From positions 1-64,000 of the forward strand of contig JACOUN010000014.1 in assembly GCA_016177805.1 (NCBI GenBank): 64,000 nt of DNA, written 5' to 3'. Of the stretch, positions 50,542 through 58,757 are shown piece after piece (the stretch's first letter is position 1; the number at the start of each line of letters is the position of its first letter). Made by a program: the position numbers and the translations under genes. The notes below the pieces were generated by a model that ran no database searches, had not been told where the DNA came from, and saw only the letters and a list, made by a program, of their open reading frames with translations. This DNA is from Rhodocyclales bacterium. GTDB taxonomy: Bacteria > Pseudomonadota > Gammaproteobacteria > Burkholderiales > Rhodocyclaceae.

Positions 50542-52050
50542 ATGAGCAACCTGCTGACCCGTGAAGAATATGAAGCGATCGCCCGCGACCTGGTGTTGCC
50601 GACTCAGGCCTTCATCGATGGCCGCTTTCGCGCGGCGCAGTCCGGCAAGACCTTCCGCACGCTGAATCCGGCCAATGGCGCGGTACTCGCCGACATCGCC
50701 GCCTGCGGTGCCGGAGACGTCGATCTGGCCGTCGCCAGCGCCCGCGCGGCCTTTGATGACGAGCGCTGGTCGAAACTGCGCCCGACCGAGCGCAAGGACG
50801 TGCTGCTGCGGCTGTGCGAGCTGATGGCGCGCGATGCCGATGAGCTTGCCGTGATGGAGAGCCTGGACAGCGGCAAGACGATCTTCGACTGCGCAAGCAT
50901 CGACGTGCCGGAAACGATCCATTGCCTGAAGTGGCACGCCGAGCTGATCGACAAGATCTACGATCAGGTTGCACCCGCCTCGGACGGGCACATCGCGATG
51001 GTGGTGCGCGAACCCGTCGGCGTCGTGGGGCTGGTCCTGCCGTGGAACTTCCCGCTGCTGATGCTGGCGTGGAAGATCGGTCCGGCGCTGGCCGCCGGCT
51101 GCTCGGTGGTCCTGAAGCCCGCCACGGAGACCTCGCTGACGGCCTTGCGTGTCGCGCAACTCGCGCACGAGGCCGGCGTGCCCGCGGGGGTCCTGAACAT
51201 CGTCACCGGCAGCGGTGCCAACGTCGGCGAGCCGCTGGGCAGGCATCCGGATGTAGACATGGTGTCCTTCACCGGCTCAACGGTCACCGGGCGGCGTTTC
51301 CTGCACTATTCGGCCGACTCTAACCTCAAGGAAGTCGTGCTCGAGATGGGCGGCAAGAACCCGTGCATCGTGATGGACGATGCCGAGGAACTCGACGCGG
51401 TCGCCGCGCATGTGGTCAATGGCGCGTTCTGGAACATGGGCGAGAACTGTTCGGCCGCATCCCGCCTGATCGTCCACAAGGACATCAAGGATGCGCTGCT
51501 GGAGAAGGTCATGGCACAGGCGCGCGAGTGGAAGGTGGGCGATCCGCTCGACCCCTCGGTGCGGGTGGGGGCCCTGGTATCCAAGGCACACTTCGACAAG
51601 GTCTGCGGCTACATCGCCAAGGCCGGGCAGGGCGAGATCCTGATGGGCGGTCGGGACATCGGCGGCGCGTTTGTCGAGCCGACGATCGTGGACGTGGGTA
51701 GCAACGACTCGGTGCTGGCGCGCGAAGAGATCTTCGGCCCGGTGTTGTCGGTCATCACGGTGTCGAGCTTCGACGAGGCGATTGCCGTGGCCAACGACAC
51801 CGAATACGGGCTGGCGGCCTCGCTCTTCACCGCGAATGGCAAGCGGGCGATTCGCGGCGCACGGGCGCTGCGCGCCGGTACGGTGACGGTCAACAGTTTC
51901 GGCGAGGGCGACATCTCGACGCCCTTCGGTGGCTACAAGCAATCCGGCTTCGGTGGCCGCGACAACTCCATCCATGCCCATGACCAGTACACCCAGCTCA
52001 AGACCATCTGGCTAGACCTGAGCGGCGGGACCGCCGCAGGGGACGAGTAG
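50542..52050 (+). CDS. NAD(P)-dependent aldehyde dehydrogenase (PuuC-like)
   Basis: 502-residue aldehyde dehydrogenase. The oxyanion asparagine is in LVLPWNFPLLMLAWK, the general base in VVLEMGGKNP and the catalytic cysteine in MGENCSAASR; EEIFGPVLSV is also present. It resembles PuuC, the gamma-glutamyl-aminobutyraldehyde dehydrogenase. Starting 3 bases after the DapA-like stop, it is certainly co-transcribed. It would oxidise the aldehyde formed by the neighbouring oxidase. Confidence 0.92.
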   Translation: MSNLLTREEYEAIARDLVLPTQAFIDGRFRAAQSGKTFRTLNPANGAVLADIAACGAGDVDLAVASARAAFDDERWSKLRPTERKDVLLRLCELMARDADELAVMESLDSGKTIFDCASIDVPETIHCLKWHAELIDKIYDQVAPASDGHIAMVVREPVGVVGLVLPWNFPLLMLAWKIGPALAAGCSVVLKPATETSLTALRVAQLAHEAGVPAGVLNIVTGSGANVGEPLGRHPDVDMVSFTGSTVTGRRFLHYSADSNLKEVVLEMGGKNPCIVMDDAEELDAVAAHVVNGAFWNMGENCSAASRLIVHKDIKDALLEKVMAQAREWKVGDPLDPSVRVGALVSKAHFDKVCGYIAKAGQGEILMGGRDIGGAFVEPTIVDVGSNDSVLAREEIFGPVLSVITVSSFDEAIAVANDTEYGLAASLFTANGKRAIRGARALRAGTVTVNSFGEGDISTPFGGYKQSGFGGRDNSIHAHDQYTQLKTIWLDLSGGTAAGDE

Positions 52051-52144
52051 TCGCGCGTGTTGGCTTGGGAAACCCGTGGCGGCGATGGCGCCATCCATCG
52101 CCGCGATGCCGGGACCCGCTATAACTTCAAGAAGAGTCGCATAA

Positions 52145-53491
52145 ATGACAAAAGAGTACTCCGCAAGGCGTCTGCCGAAATACGCGGGACCGGCGGCCTG
52201 GGATGCCATCCTCGCCAGGCGCACCCCGGCCCCCGCGCTCGAGCGCGACCGGACTTGTGATTTTGCTGTCGTCGGCGCGGGCTTTGCAGGCCTGTACGCG
52301 GCGCGGCGATTGGCCCAGCTCAATCCCGGCGCGAGCATCGTCATCGTCGACGCCGGGCGCGTTGGCGAAGGCGCGGCCGGCCGCAACTCCGGGTTCATGA
52401 TCGATCTGCCCCATGAACTGACCTCGTCCAACTATGCGGGCGACGACGAAGACACGGACGGCCGTCTGATCGCGCTCAACCGCTACGCGATCGAGTTCGC
52501 GCGCGAAGCGGTGCTGGAGTATGGCATCGATGCGAACTATTTCGACCCGGCCGGCAAGGTCAACGGCGCCGCAACCTGGGCCAGTCACGCGCAGAACCTG
52601 AGCTATGCCGCCCATCTCGACGGGCTGCGCGAACCCTATGAGCTGCTCGACGCGAAGAGCATGTTCGAGCTGACCGGCAGCCGCTACTACTTGTCCGGCC
52701 TCTACACTCCCGGCACCGTCATGCTGCAACCCGCTGGATATGTACGGGGGCTTGCGAGTGGTCTCGCGGCGGTGGCCGACATCTACGAAAACACGCCGGT
52801 GACGGGCTTTCGGCGTGAAGCTTCCTCCTGGCGGATCTCCACCCTGGGCGGCACGATCTCGACGAGCAAGATCGTGCTGGCCAACAACGGACACATCGAA
52901 AGCTTCGGCATCAAACGCGGCCGGCTGATGCATATCTTCCTCTTCGCGTGCATGACCGAAGAGCTTGGCACCGACGCGCTTGCGAAGCTCGGGGGGCACA
53001 GCCGCTGGGGGATCACCCCCTCCGATCCGATGGGGACGACCATGCGCCGGATCGACACCGGGCAAGGCGGCAACCGGATCGTGACGAGGACGTGTGCCGA
53101 GTACCGGCCCGGCATGGAGTCGTCGGAGCACGGGATGCGCCGCGCCACGGCGGTCATGCGCGCGAAATTCGACGCGCGCTTTCCGAACCTCGCCGAAGTC
53201 AACATGGCTTATGTCTGGTCAGGCCATCTGTGTCTGTCGAGAAACGGCGTCTCCGTGACCGGCGAGATCGACGATGGTGTTTTCGCCGCCTGCTGTCAAA
53301 ACGGGCTCGGTGCGACCAGGGGCGTCCTGACCGGGATCTGCGCGGCGGAACTTGTGAGCGGCGCGTCTTCTGAAATCACGACGTTCTTTGCCAAGCAGGC
53401 CGAGCCTGGCCTGCTTCCGCCCGAACCCTTCGCCTCCGTCGGTGCGACCGTCGTACTTCGCTGGAAAGAATGGCAGGCGCGCAAGGAATGA
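52145..53491 (+). CDS. FAD-dependent amine/amino acid oxidase (DAO family, PuuB-like)
   Basis: 448-residue flavoprotein with an N-terminal FAD dinucleotide fold (DFAVVGAGFAGLYAARRL), GRNSGFM flavin-contact motif and the DAO C-terminal region (WSGHLCLSRNGVSVTGEIDDGVFAACCQNGLGATRG). It resembles PuuB, gamma-glutamylputrescine oxidase. It probably oxidises a secondary or primary amine to an imine or aldehyde for the aldehyde dehydrogenase upstream. Substrate is not determinable. Confidence 0.85.
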   Translation: MTKEYSARRLPKYAGPAAWDAILARRTPAPALERDRTCDFAVVGAGFAGLYAARRLAQLNPGASIVIVDAGRVGEGAAGRNSGFMIDLPHELTSSNYAGDDEDTDGRLIALNRYAIEFAREAVLEYGIDANYFDPAGKVNGAATWASHAQNLSYAAHLDGLREPYELLDAKSMFELTGSRYYLSGLYTPGTVMLQPAGYVRGLASGLAAVADIYENTPVTGFRREASSWRISTLGGTISTSKIVLANNGHIESFGIKRGRLMHIFLFACMTEELGTDALAKLGGHSRWGITPSDPMGTTMRRIDTGQGGNRIVTRTCAEYRPGMESSEHGMRRATAVMRAKFDARFPNLAEVNMAYVWSGHLCLSRNGVSVTGEIDDGVFAACCQNGLGATRGVLTGICAAELVSGASSEITTFFAKQAEPGLLPPEPFASVGATVVLRWKEWQARKE

Positions 53492-53562
53492 GATTGCCAG
53501 TGAGGTACTGCGCGAACGTAGTGCCTGTTGTGCATGAGGGAAAGCGCGGGTTAAATTGGCGC

Positions 53563-54525
53563 ATGGCCTCCAAACGGCGCTACCTCCCCTCGCTGGGCGC
53601 TTTTGCAACTTTCGAGGTTGCCGCGAAGCATCTGAGCTTCACCCTCGCCGGCAATGAACTCAACGTCACGCAAGCGGCGATCAGCCAACACATCCGCGGG
53701 CTGGAAAAGGCCCTCGGGGCGGCGCTTTTCGTACGCAAGCACAACAGCCTCGAACTCACCGCCGCCGGGCAGACCGTCCTCGCGGCGGTCAGCGCCGGTC
53801 TCGACCTCATTTGCGAGGCCGTGGAAACCTTGAGTCACCCCGAGGAAACGCCGGTCATCACCTGTTCCGGAACCAATGCGGCGGTCGTCCTATGGTTCAA
53901 ACCCTACGTCGATCGGTTCTGCGCGTCGCACCCGGAGGCCAAATTCGTTCTTCTTGCCTCGGACGAAAACGACACCCTGCGGAACTTCGATGAGGTGGAT
54001 CTCTCGCTGATCTGCGGCAATGAACGTTGCGAGGTCGGCGAAACCCTGCATTTTCTGTTTCCCGAGATTGTCGAGCCGGTATGTAGCCCGGCCTATCTGC
54101 GCTCCTGCGGACCCTTTCCCGACGCCGCCAGCCTCGCTGTGGCCGAATTGCTGGCGCTCCATCCCAAGCACTGGTCTTCGGAGGCGATCGGGTGGTTCCC
54201 GATCGATTGGAACGACTGGTTCTCGGCCCATGGGATAGAAGGGGCCATGCCGGTTCCGCGCGTGGTCAGCAACAATTATCCGCTTCTCGTCGAGGCCGCC
54301 GTGGCCGGACAAGGTTTTGTTCTTGGCTGGCACCATCTCGTCAAGTCACTAGTCACCGAAGGAGCGTTGTGCGCGCCGTTCGATTCGCCGCTACGTGTCG
54401 ACCGCGGCTACTACCTGAAAGTCAACAAGTCCTCGCGTGACAAACCCTACGTGCAAGAATTCATACAGTTCATTCTTGCCGATTTGGCGCAAGCGGAACA
54501 AGGACACCTGCCGCACGATTGCTGA
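53563..54525 (+). CDS. LysR-family transcriptional regulator (GcvA-like)
   Basis: 320-residue regulator with an N-terminal winged helix (LSFTLAGNELNVTQAAISQHIRGLEKALGAALFVR) and a C-terminal ligand-binding domain. The arrangement resembles the GcvA subgroup, often linked to amino acid catabolism. The start at 53563 (MASKRRYLPSLG) fits the family; the frame opens 31 codons upstream. It follows the oxidase on the same strand and probably controls the TRAP/dapA/ALDH/oxidase operon. Confidence 0.88.
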   Translation: MASKRRYLPSLGAFATFEVAAKHLSFTLAGNELNVTQAAISQHIRGLEKALGAALFVRKHNSLELTAAGQTVLAAVSAGLDLICEAVETLSHPEETPVITCSGTNAAVVLWFKPYVDRFCASHPEAKFVLLASDENDTLRNFDEVDLSLICGNERCEVGETLHFLFPEIVEPVCSPAYLRSCGPFPDAASLAVAELLALHPKHWSSEAIGWFPIDWNDWFSAHGIEGAMPVPRVVSNNYPLLVEAAVAGQGFVLGWHHLVKSLVTEGALCAPFDSPLRVDRGYYLKVNKSSRDKPYVQEFIQFILADLAQAEQGHLPHDC

Positions 54526-54842
54526 ATCGGGGCGGGCGCTCGTCGCGTGCCGCGCCCCTTGAACGCTTTCGGCTTTGTGTTCCGGGGTGTGAGCGGCGCC
54601 CGTCGCGCGACTCCTGAATCACCTCGATCGCCGAGTTTGTCACGCCTCACGCACGCTGCCTGAAGCCCGATGCGCGCATCCCGCGCTGCCCGCCCGAGTT
54701 CGAAAGTTGATGTCGCAACTGTTTGCGACCCGCGGCAGGGACTGGACGTCCGATTCGCGCCGGCATCTGGCGCGTACAGGCAAGTTGCCCGCCGACCGCT
54801 CGCGTACTTTCGGTACGACATACACGGAGGAGGTGGATTCTC
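54526..54842. other. Intergenic region before purU
   Basis: About 320 bases. The one clear element is the palindrome GTCGCAA-CTGT-TTGCGAC at 54712-54729, annotated separately. Nothing else was recognised. Confidence 0.5.
54712..54729. promoter_or_regulatory. Palindromic operator candidate upstream of purU
   Basis: GTCGCAACTGTTTGCGAC has perfect 7-base arms. A related TGTCGC-N6-GCG sequence is found near 56825 upstream of the regulator and sox genes. The TGTCGC/GCGAC half sites resemble those described for GbdR/SouR-type regulators of glycine betaine and sarcosine catabolism. The neighbouring GlxA-family protein is the natural candidate ligand. Confidence 0.5.
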
Positions 54843-55706
54843 ATGTCACAACGACAACGCTGGGTTCTGACCGTCGCATGCCCGAGCGAGGCGGGCCAGG
54901 TTGCGGCGATCTCGACGTTTCTCGACCGGCAGGGCTGTTACATCAGCGAGTTTTCCTGCTTTGACGACGATTTGAGCGGTCGTTTCTTCGTCCGCTGCGT
55001 GTTTCGTCCAGGGGTTCGCGACAAGCCCATCACGCCCGCGATCCGGGACGAGTTCTCGCCAGTCGCGGCCCGTTTCGGGATGGAGTGGATGATGCACGAT
55101 CTGGGTGAGCGCCCTAAGGTGCTGATCATGGTGTCCCGGCTCGACCACTGTCTGCGCGATCTGCTCTACCGCTGGCGCATCGGCGAGCTTCCGGTCGACG
55201 TCGTCGCCATCGTCTCGAACCATCCGGATCTCGCGCCGCTGGCGACGGTCGAGGGCGTCCCGTTTCATCATCTGCCCGTCAGCGAGGCGACCAAGCCCCA
55301 GCAGGAAGCCCGGCTGCTGCGGCTCGTCGAGGAAACCAGCGCGGAGCTGGTCGTGCTCGCGCGCTACATGCAGGTCCTGTCTGCCGGGCTGTGCGAAACG
55401 CTCGCGGGCAGGGCGATCAACATCCATCATTCCTTCCTGCCCGGCTTCAAGGGCGCCAAGCCTTACCACCAGGCGCACGCGCGCGGCGTGAAGCTGATCG
55501 GCGCGACCGCCCACTTCGTCACCACCGACCTGGACGAGGGGCCGATCATCGAGCAGGTGGTCGACCGGGTGAACCATGCCCACAGCCCGGAGCAGCTACT
55601 TTCGGTCGGGCGCGACATGGAGTGCCAGGCACTGGCCCGCGCAGTGCATTACTACGCCGAGCGCCGCGTGTTCCTCAACGGCTCGCGTACTGTCGTGCTG
55701 TCCTAG
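54843..55706 (+). CDS. purU: Formyltetrahydrofolate deformylase PurU
   Basis: 287-residue enzyme releasing formate from 10-formyl-tetrahydrofolate and so regenerating THF. An N-terminal ACT domain (VLTVACPSEAGQVAAISTFLDRQGCYISEF) is followed by the formyltransferase fold with INIHHSFLPGFKGAKPYHQA and DLDEGPIIEQVV. GGAGGTGG lies 9 bases before the ATG. In sarcosine-degrading bacteria purU is part of the glyA-soxBDAG group, to clear one-carbon units; the same link is present here, interrupted by a regulator on the other strand. Confidence 0.94.
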   Translation: MSQRQRWVLTVACPSEAGQVAAISTFLDRQGCYISEFSCFDDDLSGRFFVRCVFRPGVRDKPITPAIRDEFSPVAARFGMEWMMHDLGERPKVLIMVSRLDHCLRDLLYRWRIGELPVDVVAIVSNHPDLAPLATVEGVPFHHLPVSEATKPQQEARLLRLVEETSAELVVLARYMQVLSAGLCETLAGRAINIHHSFLPGFKGAKPYHQAHARGVKLIGATAHFVTTDLDEGPIIEQVVDRVNHAHSPEQLLSVGRDMECQALARAVHYYAERRVFLNGSRTVVLS

Positions 55707-55751
55707 CAGCCTGTCGGACGGGGAGGGGATCGCAGCGCGGGCGGCGACTGG

Positions 55752-56813
55752 TCACTCGCGGCGGCGCCGGCCGCCGACCTGTGACGGTGACACGCCGAAG
55801 AACTCGCGGTAGCAGCGGCTGAAATGGGGGGCGCTGGTGAAGCCACAGGCGATCGCGACGCTGGTGATCGGCTCGTTGGTCTGCTGGAGCAGGCGTCGGG
55901 CGCGGGTGAGGCGGGTTTCGAGGTAGTAGCGCGAGGGGGTCGTGTTCAGGTAGCGCTGGAACAGGCGATCGATCCGGCGTCGGGAGACCTGTGCGTGGCG
56001 CGCGAGATCGTCGATGCTCAACGGCTCCTCGATGTTGTTCTTCATCAGTTGCAGGACGGTCTGGAGCGCCTCGGGGAAGGTGGGATCGACCACCAGGGTC
56101 GGCATCGGGCTGTCGGGAAGATCGTCGACGGTCCGGTCGCAGGCAAGGATCTCCTCGATGCCGCGCACCATCTCATCACCATGGTGATGCCGGATCACCG
56201 CCAGCATCATGCCCAACGCGCTGTTGGCGCCGGCGGACGGGATGCGGTCCCGGTCGATGACGAAAGGACGGGGCAGGAGTCTGACCTGGGGGCATAGTTC
56301 CGCGAGGCCGTCGCGGCTGTCCGGATGCACGGTGCAGGTGTATCCGTCCAGCAGGCCTGCATGCGCCAGCAGGTAGCAGCCGTTCCACAGGCTGCCCAGT
56401 ATCACCCGGTGCCGCGCCACCTCGCGCAGCTTGCCGACGACCGGACGGTGGGGGTCGAGGTTCGAACGGAAGCCGCCGCAGATGATCAGGATGTCGAGAT
56501 CCTTGGCGTCCAGCGCGCGCAGCTCCCCGTCGACGTGGATGTTGATGCCCAGGTCGCTGCGCGCCGTGGCTCCTTCCAGGCTGCAGGTTTCGAAGCGGTA
56601 GAGCGGTTTGCGGCTGACCAGGTTGGCGGTGACGATGGCGTCGACGGCACCGGTGAAGGCCATCATCGAAAAGTGTTCGAGCAACAAGAAGCCGATGCGT
56701 CGGCAGAGCGGCGGATGCGCGTCGTCGGACGACAGGCCCTGCAGGTAGGCCTGATTGCTGTGTCGCAGGCGGCTGTCGAAGCTGCGCGCGCCTTGACGCA
56801 GTTTGTCACCCAT
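55752..56813 (-). CDS. GlxA-family AraC-type transcriptional regulator
   Basis: 353-residue regulator: an N-terminal DJ-1/PfpI-like domain ([46 protein letters not shown]) and a C-terminal AraC double helix-turn-helix ([54 protein letters not shown]). Members include GbdR, SouR and CdhR, which control betaine, sarcosine and carnitine breakdown. The ATG at 56813 has TTGGAGACG upstream. It is divergent from the glyA remnant and soxBDAG, so control of these genes is likely. Confidence 0.9.
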   Translation of the reverse strand: MGDKLRQGARSFDSRLRHSNQAYLQGLSSDDAHPPLCRRIGFLLLEHFSMMAFTGAVDAIVTANLVSRKPLYRFETCSLEGATARSDLGINIHVDGELRALDAKDLDILIICGGFRSNLDPHRPVVGKLREVARHRVILGSLWNGCYLLAHAGLLDGYTCTVHPDSRDGLAELCPQVRLLPRPFVIDRDRIPSAGANSALGMMLAVIRHHHGDEMVRGIEEILACDRTVDDLPDSPMPTLVVDPTFPEALQTVLQLMKNNIEEPLSIDDLARHAQVSRRRIDRLFQRYLNTTPSRYYLETRLTRARRLLQQTNEPITSVAIACGFTSAPHFSRCYREFFGVSPSQVGGRRRRE

Positions 56814-57045
56814 GCTCGTCTCCAAGTGTCGCTGCGCTCGCGGGGTGCACCGCCACGGGTGCGCGGCCAGCTTGAGGCGGGGCTCATCGGGCACGCGAAC
56901 ACGAGGGGGAATATACAGCAGATTCTGGAGAGGCCCCGCCCCGGCCGTATCGAGCAAGCACGTGACGGATACAGGCAATTCCCCGTCTTCCGATCTTCCT
57001 AAGATTTGCCCCGTAAGGTCGCCGTTTGCCGAGGAGACAGGCAGC

Positions 57046-57174
57046 ATGTTTGCAATGACCGACCGTGGCGCCGGTTACGCCAACGTTCAGCCGCATTCGG
57101 GCTTGCAGGCCAGCGCGGCGGTCTACATGGCGCTGCCGCGGCCGCACGATACAGTGCTGGTCATCGAATGCTGA
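57046..57174 (+). pseudogene. glyA: glyA (serine hydroxymethyltransferase) remnant
   Basis: A 42-codon frame keeps a good ribosome binding site (GAGGAGACAGGCAGC) and ATG. Apart from its first seven and last four residues it matches an internal part of serine hydroxymethyltransferase: [20 protein letters not shown], then [11 protein letters not shown], corresponding to about residues 80-115 of E. coli GlyA. The catalytic lysine and almost all of the enzyme are missing, so it cannot be active. In related bacteria glyA is the first gene of glyA-soxBDAG, so this is what remains after an internal deletion. It lies 18 bases before soxB. Confidence 0.85.
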
Positions 57175-57192
57175 ACACGAGGAGATAGGACG

Positions 57193-58443
57193 ATGCAGCG
57201 TTACTCAGGGTTCGGGCTGCTCAAGCACGGCCTCAGCCACCACGAGAACTGGCAGCGCGCCTGGCGCAATCCGGAGCCGAAGTCAAAATACGATGTCATC
57301 ATCGTCGGTGGCGGCGGGCATGGACTCGCGACCGCCTACTACCTCGCCAGGGAGCATGGCATTACCAACGTCGCGGTAGTCGAGAAGGGCTGGCTGGGCG
57401 GCGGCAACACCGCGCGCAACACCACCATCGTGCGCTCCAACTACCTGTGGGGCGAGGCCGCCTGGCTCTACGAGCACGCCATGAAGCTGTGGGAAGGGTT
57501 GTCGCAGGACCTCAACTACAACGTGATGTTCTCGCAGCGCGGGGTGATGAACCTCGGCCACACCCTGCAGGACATGCGCGACATCCATCGCCGGGTCAAT
57601 GCCAACCGCCTGAACGGGATCGACGGCGAGGTGCTCGACGTGCGCCAGATCCAGGAGCTTGTGCCGATCATGGACTGCTCGCGCAGCACCCGCTACCCGG
57701 TGCTTGGCGCCTCCTGGCAGCCGCGCGGCGGGGTGGCCCGCCACGACGCAGTGGCCTGGGGTTTCGCCCGCGGGGCCGACGCGCGGGGTGTGGACCTCCT
57801 GCAGCAGACCGAGGTGACCGGCATCCGCGAGAGCGGCGGCCGCGTGCTCGGGGTGGAGACGACCCGTGGCTTCATCGCCGCCGATACGGTGGGCGTGGTC
57901 GCCGCCGGCAACTCCAGCGTGATCGCGAAGATGGCGGGCCTGCGCCTGCCGCTGGAGTCGCATCCGCTGCAGGCGCTCGTCTCGGAGCCGCTCAAGCCGG
58001 TACTCGATACCGTGGTGATGTCGAACCACGTGCATGGCTACGTCAGCCAGTCGGACAAGGGCGACCTGGTGATCGGGGCGGGCATAGACGGCTACAACGG
58101 CTATGGCCAGCGCGGCAGCTACCCGACGATCGAGCACACCCTGCAGGCGATCGTCGAGCTGTTCCCGATGTTCTCGCGCGTGCGCATGAACCGCCAGTGG
58201 GGCGGCATCGTCGATACCACCCCCGACGCCTGCCCGATCATCTCGGCGACTCCGGTCGGTGGCCTGTTCTTCAACTGCGGCTGGGGCACCGGCGGCTTCA
58301 AGGCCACGCCGGGCTCGGGCCACGTGTTTGCCGCGACGCTGGCGGCGGGCAAGGCGCATCCGCTCGCGGCGCCCTTCACCATCGACCGCTTCATCTCCGG
58401 AAAACTCATCGACGAACACGGCGCCGCCGGCGTCGCGCACTAG
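57193..58443 (+). CDS. soxB: Sarcosine oxidase beta subunit SoxB
   Basis: 416-residue flavoprotein subunit of heterotetrameric sarcosine oxidase. The FAD fold is [26 protein letters not shown] and the C-terminal [17 protein letters not shown] region are typical of SoxB, and a histidine near the N-terminus of the fold usually carries covalent FMN. Sarcosine is oxidised here to an imine; SoxA passes the methylene group to tetrahydrofolate. GAGGAG lies 7 to 12 bases before the ATG. Confidence 0.96.
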   Translation: MQRYSGFGLLKHGLSHHENWQRAWRNPEPKSKYDVIIVGGGGHGLATAYYLAREHGITNVAVVEKGWLGGGNTARNTTIVRSNYLWGEAAWLYEHAMKLWEGLSQDLNYNVMFSQRGVMNLGHTLQDMRDIHRRVNANRLNGIDGEVLDVRQIQELVPIMDCSRSTRYPVLGASWQPRGGVARHDAVAWGFARGADARGVDLLQQTEVTGIRESGGRVLGVETTRGFIAADTVGVVAAGNSSVIAKMAGLRLPLESHPLQALVSEPLKPVLDTVVMSNHVHGYVSQSDKGDLVIGAGIDGYNGYGQRGSYPTIEHTLQAIVELFPMFSRVRMNRQWGGIVDTTPDACPIISATPVGGLFFNCGWGTGGFKATPGSGHVFAATLAAGKAHPLAAPFTIDRFISGKLIDEHGAAGVAH

Positions 58444-58454
58444 GAGCAGGGCAC

Positions 58455-58757
58455 ATGCTGCACATCTACTGTCCGCACTGCGAGGAGTACCGCGAAGAGG
58501 AAGAGTTTCGCCCCAAGGGCGAGGCCCATATCGCCCGCCCGAAGGCGCCGGAAGAAACCGACGACGCGGCCTGGGGCGATTACCTCTTCTTCCGCAAGAA
58601 CCCGCGCGGGGTGCACCACGAGCAGTGGCTCCACGCCGCCGGTTGCCGCAAGTTCTTCAACGTCACGCGCCACACGGTCAGCTACGAGATCCTCGAAACC
58701 TACAAGGTGGGCCAGCAGCCGACGGCCAGGACCACCGACAAGGGGGGCGCAAAATGA
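58455..58757 (+). CDS. soxD: Sarcosine oxidase delta subunit SoxD
   Basis: 100-residue small subunit binding zinc through cysteines and a histidine: MLHIYCPHCEEYREEEEF at the start, with HAAGCRKFFNVTRHT downstream. It stabilises the SoxABGD complex. The start follows the soxB stop by 11 bases, with AGGAGCAGG overlapping it; the stop overlaps soxA by four bases. Confidence 0.94.
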   Translation: MLHIYCPHCEEYREEEEFRPKGEAHIARPKAPEETDDAAWGDYLFFRKNPRGVHHEQWLHAAGCRKFFNVTRHTVSYEILETYKVGQQPTARTTDKGGAK

